From Planctomycetota bacterium (GTDB taxonomy: Bacteria; Planctomycetota; UBA1135; GCA-002686595), in the NCBI GenBank assembly GCA_012959525.1, contig DUDB01000019.1, forward strand, positions 62,001 to 126,000: a stretch of 64,000 nucleotides of DNA, in the 5' to 3' direction. Under the pieces are notes generated by a model. That model saw only the letters and a list, made by a program, of their open reading frames with translations, was not told the origin of the DNA and searched no databases. This document shows, one piece after another, positions 25,243 through 34,092 of the stretch (positions within the stretch are counted from its first letter, which is position 1; each line of letters opens with the position of its first letter). Position numbers and translations under genes: made by a program.

Positions 25243-26364
25243 ATGAAGAACCTCCCTGCCGATTCTGCCCTCGCCCGTCGTCACTTCCTGGCTGCCGGCG
25301 TGGGAGTCGCTCTGACTCCCGTTGCTCTGGCCCGGCACCGGGGGCCACGATCCGAGGAACCCGCCAAGGATCGCCCCACGATGATCGGGTCTGCCAACGC
25401 GTTGGCGGGCATGAAGAACGTGTGGGAGTCGTTCCGCGCTGGCGGCGACCCACTCGACGCCGTGATAGAGGTCGTCAAGATTCCCGAGGCCAACGCAGAC
25501 GACCTCTCGGTGGGCTTGGGCGGGTTGCCCGACGAATCGGGGCACGTGACCCTGGATGCGGCGTGCATGCACGGACCGACACACAACTCGGGAGCAGTGG
25601 GCTGCCTGCAGAACATCATGCACGCAAGCGAGGTCGCACGGCTTGTGATGGAGCGCACGGACCACTGCCTGCTAGTTGGGGAAGGAGCCTACCGCTTCGC
25701 ACGAGACCACGGACACCCGCATGCAGAGCTGCTCACGGATCGAGCACGGCGCATATGGACTGCATGGCGCGAGCGCATGAGTGAGGGGGACGACCGACTC
25801 GCTCCTGCCAAGAAGGATCAGAAGAGTGGCATGCTCTTCGACGTACATGGCGAACAGGTGACCCTGGAGGAGATCATTGGCGACAAGCGTCCGACGGGGA
25901 CCATTCACTGCTCAGCCCTGTCGCTCACGGGTGAGTACTCGAGTGCCACGACCACTTCAGGGCTTGCCTACAAGGTTCCGGGACGGGTGGGGGATTCACC
26001 CATAGTGGGGGCGGGCCTGTACTGCGATCAGGAGGCCGGCGCGGCCGGTGCGACGGGCCGAGGTGAATCAGCGATCCTCTCGAACTCCAGCTTCGCCATG
26101 GTGGAGTTGATGCGGCAGGGTGCGAGTCCCGAGGAGGCTGGCCTGGAAGTACTGCGGCGCGTGACGCGACAGGCGCAGAGGGCGGCCGCCTGGCAGCCCG
26201 AAATGGTGGACGATCAAGGCCGACCGAGCTTCGGCTTGCACCTTTACGCAATGGGTCTGGATGGGGCCACAGCGGGGGTCAGCCTACGGGGCGGAGGGCG
26301 CTACGCGGTGGCGGATCTGGAGAAGGGGCCGCGGCACGAGGAGCTCGTCGCTCTGCACCCCTAG
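25243..26364 (+). CDS. N4-(beta-N-acetylglucosaminyl)-L-asparaginase-like Ntn hydrolase, Tat-exported
   Basis: 373 residues from the ATG at 25243 (a GTG at 25237 is possible). The N-terminus has a twin-arginine signal, ARRHFLAAG followed by a hydrophobic core. The body matches glycosylasparaginase: GLGGLPDESGHVTLDAACM, the autoprocessing and nucleophile site around Thr220 (PTGTIHCSAL), then TTSGLAYKVPGRVGDSPI and GAGLYCDQEAGAAGATGRGE, close to the flavobacterial enzyme. It should cleave itself before Thr220, then release Asn from N-linked glycans. The residue before the nucleophile is Gly instead of the Asp of glycosylasparaginases, as in plant-type asparaginases. Tat export of a folded Ntn hydrolase is consistent with its need to mature first. 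Confidence 0.88.
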   Translation: MKNLPADSALARRHFLAAGVGVALTPVALARHRGPRSEEPAKDRPTMIGSANALAGMKNVWESFRAGGDPLDAVIEVVKIPEANADDLSVGLGGLPDESGHVTLDAACMHGPTHNSGAVGCLQNIMHASEVARLVMERTDHCLLVGEGAYRFARDHGHPHAELLTDRARRIWTAWRERMSEGDDRLAPAKKDQKSGMLFDVHGEQVTLEEIIGDKRPTGTIHCSALSLTGEYSSATTTSGLAYKVPGRVGDSPIVGAGLYCDQEAGAAGATGRGESAILSNSSFAMVELMRQGASPEEAGLEVLRRVTRQAQRAAAWQPEMVDDQGRPSFGLHLYAMGLDGATAGVSLRGGGRYAVADLEKGPRHEELVALHP

Positions 26365-26383
26365 GGCTGCCTGCGGCAGAGCG

Positions 26384-27406
26384 CTACTTGTCGATGCCGC
26401 CGAGCGCGCGGTGGAACTCTTCCGGGCTCAGCTTGAAGTCGCCATTCCCATCCAAGGTGTTGATCACCGTGTGTGGGCGGACAGACACTCGCATGGGGCG
26501 CAAGAGTTGCTCCAGGTCATCGACTGTGATGAATCCATCGTTGTCTAGGTCCAGGCGCCGGAACAGGGGCACGGGGCCGATGATCAGGGGGGGCAAGGGA
26601 GCCGCAGTAGAATGGGCAGAGTCTGAGTCGACGAATCGATCTAACGGGGTCCCAAAGAGCTCAAGCAAGGACTTGGGAGCACCGGGCGTGGTGGGCGCCG
26701 TGCGACCATTACCCAAGTCCACAGGGTGTAGGACGCTGGGCAGCACTGTCATTTCAGTTGGACTCAACATCCCTTCCCCCGATTCGTCGAGGCTCAGGAT
26801 AATGGCTTCCGCACTGGAACTCTCGATCCCGTAGTCCACCAATAGGTTGGAGAGTTCGCTGCTTGAAAGCACCCGGTCTAGGTCCGTGTCGTAGGCGTTA
26901 CGCAATTGAATCGCGCTGCGATGGGGTGGCTTGGGCTTGCGCGCGACCGGAGCGGGGGGGGTGAACGCACGGCCATCCAGAATGGAGTAGCGGTAGAACT
27001 CCTCGAATTCACTATGAGCGAAGCGTCCGTCACGATCGCTATCGAAGGCCTGGAAACGCTTGCGCGAGAAGTGCAGCGAGATAGAGGTCTCCGAGAACGA
27101 GAGCCACGAGTTTGAGTTGTGGTCGCAGATCGTGAACCACTCCAGGATCTGGTCAGCGTCGACAAACGTGGTCTGTCCCGTGACGTTGCGTTCCCCGCGA
27201 GCTTGAATCTCGGCCTTCAAGTCGATGATCCTCTTATTGAGAGGATCTTGTGCGGTCGCGCGCTTGGGGTCGCGCGGGTTTGAACGGCCCCGAACGGGGT
27301 TCTGAGAGAATTCTCCGGAGCTCGCTGCGGGCACGGTGCTCAGCGCAGGGAGGGCCAACCAGCAGAGCGGCAGGAGGGCTAGAGCGGTGGAGGTGGAAGA
27401 GTTCAT
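26384..27406 (-). CDS. Exported EF-hand protein with about six Ca-binding loops
   Basis: 340 residues from the ATG at 27406, where a signal peptide begins (LLPLCWLALPALS). Loops that fit the EF-hand Dx[DN]x[DN]G pattern in whole or part are DHNSNSWLSFSE, DSDRDGRFAHSE, DTDLDRVLSSSE, DESGEGMLSPTE, DLDNDGFITVDD and DGNGDFKLSPEE. Between the third and fifth is a Pro-rich linker. It should bind calcium outside the cytoplasm. I see no catalytic domain. Such multi-EF-hand exported proteins are frequent in Planctomycetota-type genomes; the role is unknown. It converges on the asparaginase gene (gap 19 bases) and is divergent from the symporter gene. Confidence 0.82.
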   Translation of the reverse strand: MNSSTSTALALLPLCWLALPALSTVPAASSGEFSQNPVRGRSNPRDPKRATAQDPLNKRIIDLKAEIQARGERNVTGQTTFVDADQILEWFTICDHNSNSWLSFSETSISLHFSRKRFQAFDSDRDGRFAHSEFEEFYRYSILDGRAFTPPAPVARKPKPPHRSAIQLRNAYDTDLDRVLSSSELSNLLVDYGIESSSAEAIILSLDESGEGMLSPTEMTVLPSVLHPVDLGNGRTAPTTPGAPKSLLELFGTPLDRFVDSDSAHSTAAPLPPLIIGPVPLFRRLDLDNDGFITVDDLEQLLRPMRVSVRPHTVINTLDGNGDFKLSPEEFHRALGGIDK

Positions 27407-27753
27407 GGCCAAGGTGGGACCCTTACATATCGGCCAGGAGCCCCATGGGAGAATGACCATGGATCGTTTTTTTTGCCAATTCTTACTCTTGGCCTCGCCC
27501 TGTGCTTTCTCGGGCCTTTTCAGGTTGCCGCGCCCACCTCGGACTTGCCGTCGGGCCACAGGCGAGGCCTATCCCGGCGCTTGCGTTTGCACATCTGCCT
27601 CACCTATTTGGAGCCTTTCTAGCCCCTAAGTAGAGCCTTCGTTCGCTCTTCTCATCTCTGGGCATCGAACTTTGGCCGTGAGATATGGGGCCCTCCTCGC
27701 TACGTTCTCAGTCTGGCTCACCCATCGTCAAGCCTCTAATCCCCTAGCTTCCC
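27407..27753. other. Divergent promoter region without a gene
   Basis: About 350 bases between the EF-hand gene (-) and the symporter gene (+). It contains a T8 tract at about 27466-27473 and is otherwise unremarkable. The open frames here have no ribosome site and no family resemblance. I see no clear -35/-10 pair. Confidence 0.5.
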
Positions 27754-29649
27754 ATGCGCCGACGGATCCCTCTCGTCTCTCTCCTACTTGCCAGCCTGTG
27801 CTCTCTTGCACCGTCTGCCCTAGCAAGTCCCCTACAGTCCGACGCTCCAGATACGGCGGTAACGCCGGAATTGGTCGCAGAAGTCACGCCCCCAATCGAA
27901 GCAGATGGCGGCTGGTGGAAGTCCTTCAACGACGGCGCCAACAGTACTTTTGGAACGGTCAACGGCTTCCTCGCGGGTTACATCTTCTACGACCTCTTCC
28001 ACACCACAGACTCCGCCGAGCTCCAGTCAAGAGCGGTTCCCCCGAGCGAGGTCATGGCGTCTCTTGTCGACGTCCTGGCAGCCAACGGAAAGCTCGACCC
28101 TCTGGAGTGCAATCTCACCCTAAAGTTCCCCGAGGGCGTCCTAGACGAGGCGGGTATCGAGGCCTTGAATGCGAGTCTTCTGGCGACCTACGGGCAGGGC
28201 TCCCGGAGCTTTGCGGTCACCGTGCCCGAGGGCGCCGATGCGGTCACAACCGTGACCCTCGACGCCTACAGCCCGGGCGTACCCTTCGCTGTGTTGTGGC
28301 TCGTGCTCGGCGCGATCTTCTTCACCTTGCGCATGGGGTTCATCAACGTCCGCGGCTTCAAGCACGCCATCGGCGTAACGCGCGGCCTTTACGACAACCC
28401 CGATGACGAAGGCGAAGTCAGCCACTTCCAAGCGCTAGCGTCTGCGCTCTCCGCAACCATTGGCCTAGGCAACATCGCCGGTGTGGCCATCGCGATCTCG
28501 ATCGGTGGTCCTGGTGCAACGTTCTGGATGATCTGCGCTGGCTTCCTTGGTATGACCAGCAAGTTCGTCGAATGCAGCTTGGCCCAAATGTACCGCGTCA
28601 AGCGTCCCGACGGCCGCATGATGGGTGGCCCCATGGTCTATCTCTCTGAAGGTCTCAAGGACCTCTCGCCGTCCCTTGCAACGCCGGGGAAAATACTCGC
28701 CTACTTCTTCGCCTTCCTATGCATCGGTGGTTCCCTAGCGGGCGGAAATGCATTCCAGGTGAACCAATCAGTGAAATTGATGTCTTCTCAGTTCTCCTGG
28801 CTACAAGGGAACGAGTGGATTTACGGGCTGCTCATGACCGTCTTGGTCGGTGTCGTAATCATCGGCGGCATCAAGCGAATCGCTGCAACGGCTGAGAAAA
28901 TCGTGCCGCTCATGTGCGGTGTCTATGTCCTTGCCTGCGTCTTCATTTTACTCAAGATGGCCGGTGAGATTCCCGCCGCCTTCGGCACGATCCTCAGCGG
29001 TGCCTTTACACCCGCCGCTGGCTTCGGTGGTTTGGTTGGTGTGCTTGTTCAAGGCTTCAAGCGCGCGGCATTCTCGAACGAAGCCGGCACCGGATCTGCT
29101 GCCATTGCACACTCGGCCGCCAAGACGGACTTTCCGATTCGCGAAGGCACCGTCGCCATGCTCGGCCCCTTCATCGACACTGTTGTTATCTGCACGATGA
29201 CCGCACTCGTGATCGTCATCACCGGCGCATACGACGCGGTGGGTGGAACCGACGCTGCGATGCAAGGTGCGATCGCGACTAAGGAAGGGGCGGTCCTCAC
29301 CTCGCTGGCCATGGGCGGCGTGATCTCTTGGTTCCCGAAACTCTTGGCCGTCGCCGTGTTCTTCTTCGCCTACTCCACGATCATCTCGTGGAGCTACTAC
29401 GGAGAGCGCTGCTGGGTCTGGATGTTCGGCGACTCGTCGAGCTTGGCCTACAAGTACCTATTCTTGTCATTCGTTTTCCTTGGCTCGATCGTCTCGGCCG
29501 TCAACGTGCTCGAGTTCGGCGACCTAATGATCCTAGGCATGGCATTGCCCAACATCCTGGGCGTGGTGTTCTTGACCGGCAAAGTCCGCGTCAAGCTGGA
29601 CGAGTACTGGGAGAAGTACAAGGTCGGCGAGTTCAAGACCTACCCGTAG
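27754..29649 (+). CDS. Alanine/sodium symporter (AGCS family) with an N-terminal exported domain
   Basis: 631 residues. From residue ~178 the protein is an AGCS transporter with about ten membrane helices and the family signature GNIAGVAIAI, plus FVECSLAQMYR and NEAGTGSAAIAHSAAKT. It imports alanine or glycine with Na+. Ordinary AGCS proteins are about 450-540 residues. Here a signal peptide (residues 1-25) and an extra domain of about 150 residues come first, containing a GWWKSFNDGAN stretch and a beta-rich part, and it would lie in the periplasm. The domain is not one that I recognise. The gene has its own promoter region and no same-strand partner. Confidence 0.85.
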   Translation: MRRRIPLVSLLLASLCSLAPSALASPLQSDAPDTAVTPELVAEVTPPIEADGGWWKSFNDGANSTFGTVNGFLAGYIFYDLFHTTDSAELQSRAVPPSEVMASLVDVLAANGKLDPLECNLTLKFPEGVLDEAGIEALNASLLATYGQGSRSFAVTVPEGADAVTTVTLDAYSPGVPFAVLWLVLGAIFFTLRMGFINVRGFKHAIGVTRGLYDNPDDEGEVSHFQALASALSATIGLGNIAGVAIAISIGGPGATFWMICAGFLGMTSKFVECSLAQMYRVKRPDGRMMGGPMVYLSEGLKDLSPSLATPGKILAYFFAFLCIGGSLAGGNAFQVNQSVKLMSSQFSWLQGNEWIYGLLMTVLVGVVIIGGIKRIAATAEKIVPLMCGVYVLACVFILLKMAGEIPAAFGTILSGAFTPAAGFGGLVGVLVQGFKRAAFSNEAGTGSAAIAHSAAKTDFPIREGTVAMLGPFIDTVVICTMTALVIVITGAYDAVGGTDAAMQGAIATKEGAVLTSLAMGGVISWFPKLLAVAVFFFAYSTIISWSYYGERCWVWMFGDSSSLAYKYLFLSFVFLGSIVSAVNVLEFGDLMILGMALPNILGVVFLTGKVRVKLDEYWEKYKVGEFKTYP

Positions 29650-29710
29650 CGCAGGCACCTGCCTGATTAAGGTCTACAACTAGCTCACCGCGTCAGCCGG
29701 TTTGGATTGG

Positions 29711-30514
29711 CTAGCCGAAAGCCGTATCCGTTCGCCGACGACTTACGGGGATTCCTCCTGCCACCGTACCCGAGAAGAGAAACGTTCCCTCGATACGCCA
29801 ACCGGGCCGCGGGGCTGGTTGGTCGTGCTCTTCCAACTGCCATGGATTCACGAATAGCAGGAGGGGCCTCTCGGGAGCGTCGGCCACCAGAAGGTCGACC
29901 GCTTGCCCGGTGATGGGGTTTCGCAAGTGCTGGATGGACTGAACGCGCAGAGATACTTCAGAGCACCCGCCCGGTGCATCGGGAGCGCCCAGGGGCGCCA
30001 CAGCTGCACCTCGACGCTGTTCCAGGATGCTCGGATCGCGGACACCCTCATTGGGTCCTACGTAATCCACGTGCAGAGCGAAGCCTGCGATACTCACGGC
30101 GAGCACGTGGTTGGTCGGCATCCGTGAAGGGAGGCGCTGGGCATCGATCAGCCAAGTTGCCAAGCGATAGGCGCCGGGTTCACCGGGTTCGAGCAGCGGG
30201 CTGGGTTCACGCGGGTTGGGCGGGCAGGCCCACCCCGTAAGCAGGGCATCGAAGGGCGAGTCGGGTACATGGTTCAGGGTCTCGATCCCCACGCGCAGTC
30301 GATGGGGAGAGCGATAGTGGGGGAGGAGAGTCCAAAAATCCTTGCCTACTTCCCTGTCAAGGCGGACCTCGAGGCCTGCACCCAGGGCTAGGGTTCGATG
30401 CTCCTTGGAATCACCACGCCAAGGGGCAGGGTCTCCCTCCTGCACGACCTGCTCCACGAGGGCCTCCTGATCCAGATCCGGGGGAAAACCGATGCATTCC
30501 AGTAGAAAGTCCAT
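29711..30514 (-). CDS. Protein of unknown function
   Basis: 267 residues from the ATG at 30514, preceded by a weak TGGAG; a longer frame to 30628 adds a low-complexity leader. No signal peptide or membrane helix is seen. The N-terminal part is acidic and helical (PPDLDQEALVEQVVQEGD). The rest is mixed strand with conserved-looking patches such as VRLDREVGKDFWTLLPHYRS, LTGWACPPNP and LLLFVNPWQL. I cannot assign a family. It is divergent from the probable selenoprotein gene, with a 130-base region between them, and convergent with the symporter gene. Confidence 0.6.
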   Translation of the reverse strand: MDFLLECIGFPPDLDQEALVEQVVQEGDPAPWRGDSKEHRTLALGAGLEVRLDREVGKDFWTLLPHYRSPHRLRVGIETLNHVPDSPFDALLTGWACPPNPREPSPLLEPGEPGAYRLATWLIDAQRLPSRMPTNHVLAVSIAGFALHVDYVGPNEGVRDPSILEQRRGAAVAPLGAPDAPGGCSEVSLRVQSIQHLRNPITGQAVDLLVADAPERPLLLFVNPWQLEEHDQPAPRPGWRIEGTFLFSGTVAGGIPVSRRRTDTAFG

Positions 30515-30644
30515 GGGGAGGGGCTCCAGCGGGAGCCAGGCGACAGGATAGGCTCTTCCCGGGAGTCTGTCTTGGCCTGCTCTCCTTGTAGCCTGCCCCG
30601 CTCCGGGTGCCGCGTCTCCGCCGCCCATGGGCTACCATCTGTCC

Positions 30645-31226
30645 ATGTCCTGGATACGTACTGTTTCCTTGGAGGAGGCCACCGGGCGCCTGAAGCGTTC
30701 CTACGACGCTGCCGTTCAGCGCGCTGGAGGCGTGGCGGGCATCGTGCGCGCCATGAGCCTGTCGCCTTCAGTGCTGGATGCATCCATGGGGCTCTATCAG
30801 CGGATCATGTTTGCGCCGGAGGGCCTGAGTCGGGTGCAGCGCGAGCTCTTGGCCACGGTGGTCAGCCAGACCAACGACTGCCACTACTGAGTGCACTCCC
30901 ACGCTGGGGATCTCCGTGCAGAGCTCCTACAAACTGATGCCGAGCCCGAATCCGTCCAGAGCCTGGTGGACGCCGTTCTCACCGGCTGGAGCTCTGCGGA
31001 CCTCTCTGCCGCGGACAAGGCACTGTGCGTGTATGCGGAAAAGCTGACGAGGGACCCGGGGGCCATGAGCCAGGAGGACGTGGAGGTCCTGCGTACGGCG
31101 GGGTTCGACGATGAGGCTATGCACGACGCTGTGCAGGTCATCAGCTACTTCAACTACATCAACCGCGTGGCTGATGCGACGCACGTGGACCTGGATCCGG
31201 GCATGCCGCCCTACCCCGAAGGCTAG
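30645..31226 (+). CDS. AhpD-like (carboxymuconolactone decarboxylase) peroxidase-related selenoprotein
   Basis: 193 residues if the in-frame TGA at 30888-30890 is read as selenocysteine (Sec82). The two open pieces, 30645-30887 and 30891-31226, share one frame. Together they match the CMD/AhpD peroxidase-related family: start MSWIRTVSLEEATG, active-site helix C79-H-Y-Sec82 then His86 (CxxCxxxH in cysteine homologues), then SAADKALCVYAEKLT and ISYFNYINRVADA. Homologues carry Cys where the TGA is, the classical position for Sec. A hairpin 16 bases after the TGA may be its SECIS. The enzyme would reduce peroxides through the C/Sec pair. A plain nonsense mutation or sequencing error is the alternative. 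The start at 30645 was preferred to 30627 on family N-terminus. Confidence 0.8.
30906..30927 (+). promoter_or_regulatory. Candidate bacterial SECIS hairpin
   Basis: Stem GGGG-A-UCU (30906-30913) against AGA-G-CUCC (30920-30927), with one G-U pair and one A/G mismatch, closing a six-base loop CCGUGC (30914-30919). The loop lies 23 bases after the UGA, inside the usual range. It contains GU but lacks a G in its first two positions, so it is only a partial match to bacterial SECIS rules. A second possible fold pairs UGCAC (30892-30896) with GUGCA (30916-30920). Confidence 0.5.
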
Positions 31227-33778
31227 TGCGCCTCACGGACCGTACGCCAACCGTCTACCTCCAGCTCCAGCTTCGAGGTTGCCCCCGAGGGCCAGCGGAT
31301 CTCGGCTTGAATCCGATCCGGTACCGCCCCCAGCCCAAAGTGTAGCTCGGGGGGATTGCCCGCAAGGTAGCTCGTACCCGCCCTCAGGCTCCTGCGCCAG
31401 GATCGGGTACCGCTGCGCAGAGTGACCTCAGCACCAATGGCAGGCGAGCCGGTATCACCGTTCAGTAGGCGTAACCCCAGCCAGCGGCCCGCACGCGGCG
31501 CGTCGTTGCGCAGGAGCTGCAGGACAGAATTGTTGGCGGTCACGGCCAGGTCCAGATCGCCATCTCTGTCGAAGTCACAGGCCGCGGCCGCTCGAGAGGG
31601 GAGCGCGCGCGAGAGTGCGCTGCCGGCAGACGCGCTCACGTCCGTGAAGTGTCCGCTCCCATCATTGGTCAGCAGATGGTTGGGCTGGCCCACGCAGATG
31701 CCCGTACTCTCGTAGTCGGGGCTCGTATAGCCATTGGCCACGAACAGATCCAGGTCGCCATCGCATTCCACGTCGAAGAGCACCGCTCCCCAGGAGGTAT
31801 AGCCGATGCTGTCCACCAAGCCCGCGGCCACGGTGCCATCGTGGAAGCTCGCGCGTCGGTGCTTGGCCTCGTAGGGCGAGTAGAGGTTCGAGAGGTACAG
31901 CGCGTTGGCTTCCAGCTGCCAGTTTGTCAGGAACAGGTCCTCGTCTAGGTCCCCGTCCACATCCCCGATGGCGAGTCCCATACCTCCTCGAGGGTCGTCC
32001 ACCCCGGTTCGGTAGGAGATGTCTTGGAAGGTGCCATCACCCTCATTGCGGTAGAGCACGTTGAAGCTCACGTCATTGGCCACGTACAGGTCCAGGTCGG
32101 CATCTCGGTCAAAATCCCAGAAGATCGGTTGCATGCCACGGCCGTTGGCGTCCGCTAGGCCCAACTCTTCGGTGACGTCCTCAAAAACCAGACCGCCTTC
32201 GTTACGCAGGAACACGTTCTCCCCCGCCGGGAACGCGAAGGGCAGCATGGGCAGCGGGTCCTCGCGTTGGTAGGACTGCATGTCCGGGCCGCGCTCCATC
32301 TTGGTTAAGTCGAAGTCCAGGTAGCGCGTGACATAGAGGTCCAGATCGCCGTCCTTGTCGTAGTCAGCGGCGGCGATGCCTGCACTCCACTGGTCTGAAG
32401 TGAGAGCCGCAGGCAGCGGGACGGGGCTGAAGTGTCCTCTCCCATCCCCTTCAAGCAAGACGTCCGGGCCACGATTGGCCACGTACAGGTCGAGGTCGCC
32501 ATCTCCATCGGCGTCGAAGAAAAGGGCACCCATGCCTGCGCCGGTCGCCTCTGCTCCCGAGCCCAGGGTGATGTCCTCGAAGCGCTGTCCCTCGACGTTC
32601 CGCAATAGACGGTTGGGCAGAGGGCCGGTCTCCGGGCGGCCCGAACCCTGTACCAGGTACAGGTCGACCCACCCATCCCCATCCACGTCGCCCCAGGCAA
32701 GGCCCGGACCCATCGTGGGGGCGATGGTGAGCTGTTCGGCGGGCCCCTCTAGGTGCAAATTCTCAAGGCCCAGCTGTGAGGTTACGTCACAAAACCAACC
32801 GGTGGATGGCGCGGATTCTCTACGCGGCGCTCCCCGCGTTTCGATTCCTGCACACTCAATCTCCACCAGCACGGTCCAGGTGCGACCCGGCTGCGCGCGA
32901 TGGGGAGGATCGAACCACAGATCCAGGGTCTCGTGCGCGGCCAGAGGTGTCACCCAAGGATCTGGCTGGGTGCTCTCCTGGGTTTTCGTGTCGCCGTTGC
33001 GCTCCCAGTTGCGGAGGAGCAGAGGCACACCCGCTGTGGCCTGCACCTCTTCGACCCGCGCGAAGAACGCCTGATCGAGGTGGGCCCCACCCGGCTCGAC
33101 GCGCACGTTCTGATTGGCATGGGCGGGGAGGACGAGGGCTTCTCGCCGGCCGCCGCCCAGCGTGTGCGGGACTCCGTCGACCGTCACAGCGTGTGACGTG
33201 CCTGCGCCATCTCCGGCGATCAGGACCAGACTGTGGGGAAGGATGCCCCAGTCGGGTGGGACAAGGGTGACCGCCGCCGTGGAAAGGTGCTGGCCATCCT
33301 GGCGTGCAAGCCAGGGGAGATGACTCACACTGGGCAGAGTCTCACGGGGCAATTGGCTAGGGCCCACCACCAGGGCACCTTCGGATCCGATGAGGACCTG
33401 ATGGTCCACCGGGTGCTGGATGGCCCGCAGAGCAAGGTCCACGATCTGCCATCGGTCTGACCCTTCAAGGCGCAGTCCCAGGCCCCTACGGGTGCGCTCA
33501 GCCCGGACGACCCCCTCTGAGCGGCTCACCAAGGGTGCCAGGAGCAGCTGGCGACCCTCTCTCAGGGGGCCCAAGAGCTCGGCATCAGGGCTGTTGAGCA
33601 CCCACAGACCGTGGTTGGGGCTGCCTGCTTCCAGGTGCTTACGTGGAGAGCAGCTGGCGCCCACGGCCAGGGCGAGGAGGGTGATCAGGAGGTCGCGCAA
33701 GGGTCTTTGGTCTTCAGTCAACCCAACGCGCTGCACCAAAGAAGGCAGAGCGCGTGTGCCCACGAGAACACCCCGCAT
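31223..33778 (-). CDS. FG-GAP/VCBS and ASPIC/UnbV repeat lipoprotein
   Basis: 851 residues from the ATG at 33778. A TTG at 33700 would give a much neater lipoprotein signal (RDLLITLLALAVGASC), so the start is uncertain. After an unknown N-terminal ~270 residues, at least seven FG-GAP/VCBS units follow, each with a Ca-loop such as DVDGDGWVDLYL, DADGDGDLDLYV or DKDGDLDLYVTR. The last ~110 residues are the ASPIC/UnbV domain (WLGLRLLNGDTGSPAIGAEV, GNPPELHFGLGAVPDRIQAEIRWPSG). Such proteins fold as Ca-stabilised propellers and sit outside the cell. They are common in Planctomycetota and related groups, mostly without known role. Its stop overlaps that of the selenoprotein gene. It is last in a minus-strand run after the Sm-like gene. 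Confidence 0.9.
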   Translation of the reverse strand: MRGVLVGTRALPSLVQRVGLTEDQRPLRDLLITLLALAVGASCSPRKHLEAGSPNHGLWVLNSPDAELLGPLREGRQLLLAPLVSRSEGVVRAERTRRGLGLRLEGSDRWQIVDLALRAIQHPVDHQVLIGSEGALVVGPSQLPRETLPSVSHLPWLARQDGQHLSTAAVTLVPPDWGILPHSLVLIAGDGAGTSHAVTVDGVPHTLGGGRREALVLPAHANQNVRVEPGGAHLDQAFFARVEEVQATAGVPLLLRNWERNGDTKTQESTQPDPWVTPLAAHETLDLWFDPPHRAQPGRTWTVLVEIECAGIETRGAPRRESAPSTGWFCDVTSQLGLENLHLEGPAEQLTIAPTMGPGLAWGDVDGDGWVDLYLVQGSGRPETGPLPNRLLRNVEGQRFEDITLGSGAEATGAGMGALFFDADGDGDLDLYVANRGPDVLLEGDGRGHFSPVPLPAALTSDQWSAGIAAADYDKDGDLDLYVTRYLDFDLTKMERGPDMQSYQREDPLPMLPFAFPAGENVFLRNEGGLVFEDVTEELGLADANGRGMQPIFWDFDRDADLDLYVANDVSFNVLYRNEGDGTFQDISYRTGVDDPRGGMGLAIGDVDGDLDEDLFLTNWQLEANALYLSNLYSPYEAKHRRASFHDGTVAAGLVDSIGYTSWGAVLFDVECDGDLDLFVANGYTSPDYESTGICVGQPNHLLTNDGSGHFTDVSASAGSALSRALPSRAAAACDFDRDGDLDLAVTANNSVLQLLRNDAPRAGRWLGLRLLNGDTGSPAIGAEVTLRSGTRSWRRSLRAGTSYLAGNPPELHFGLGAVPDRIQAEIRWPSGATSKLELEVDGWRTVREAH

Positions 33779-33826
33779 GGCTTGGGCTCGCCCGGTGATT
33801 GGCAAGCGTCGGTGGGCGGCTGGGGC

Positions 33827-34024
33827 CTAGAACTTGAGGTCGCGGATGTCCTTGACGTCGAAGTTGATGGAAGCCTCTTTCACGGGATCGATGACTCTTC
33901 CCGTTCCCTTGAAGGGGTTGAAGATCAAGGCCCCGGTAACCACGCGACCATCCTTGAAGGTGATCGTTGCCGTGTCTGCCGTCTGAGCGGCGAGCAGGGC
34001 GTCATAAATTCTCTCAGGTGCCAT
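33827..34024 (-). CDS. Small Sm/Hfq-like beta-barrel protein (predicted)
   Basis: 65 residues from the ATG at 34024; a purine-rich stretch lies upstream, and the longer frame to 34102 would overlap the Nudix gene. The pattern is a short N-terminal helix (PERIYDALLAAQ) followed by five short strands: ATITFKDGRVVTG, ALIFNPFK, TGRVIDP, EASINFDV and DIRDLKF. Helix plus five bent strands with the DGR-x-x-x-G turn is the Sm-fold outline seen in Hfq. No Hfq-type KH/YKH motif is present, so this is a fold guess, not an assignment. It lies between the Nudix gene and the FG-GAP gene on the same strand. It could be an RNA-binding regulator or simply a small barrel protein. Confidence 0.65.
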   Translation of the reverse strand: MAPERIYDALLAAQTADTATITFKDGRVVTGALIFNPFKGTGRVIDPVKEASINFDVKDIRDLKF

Positions 34025-34092
34025 CTGCTTTGTTTCTTTCTGGGATCTGCGGGGTGATCCTTCTCGATTCTTCGCCTGTTGAGTCGGGTTGG

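Noticed and set aside
30627-30890. A separate 87-residue protein ending at the TGA, followed by an independent 111-residue protein
   Set aside because: Neither half is a complete CMD domain; together in one frame they match the family end to end, so one Sec-containing protein is the better reading.
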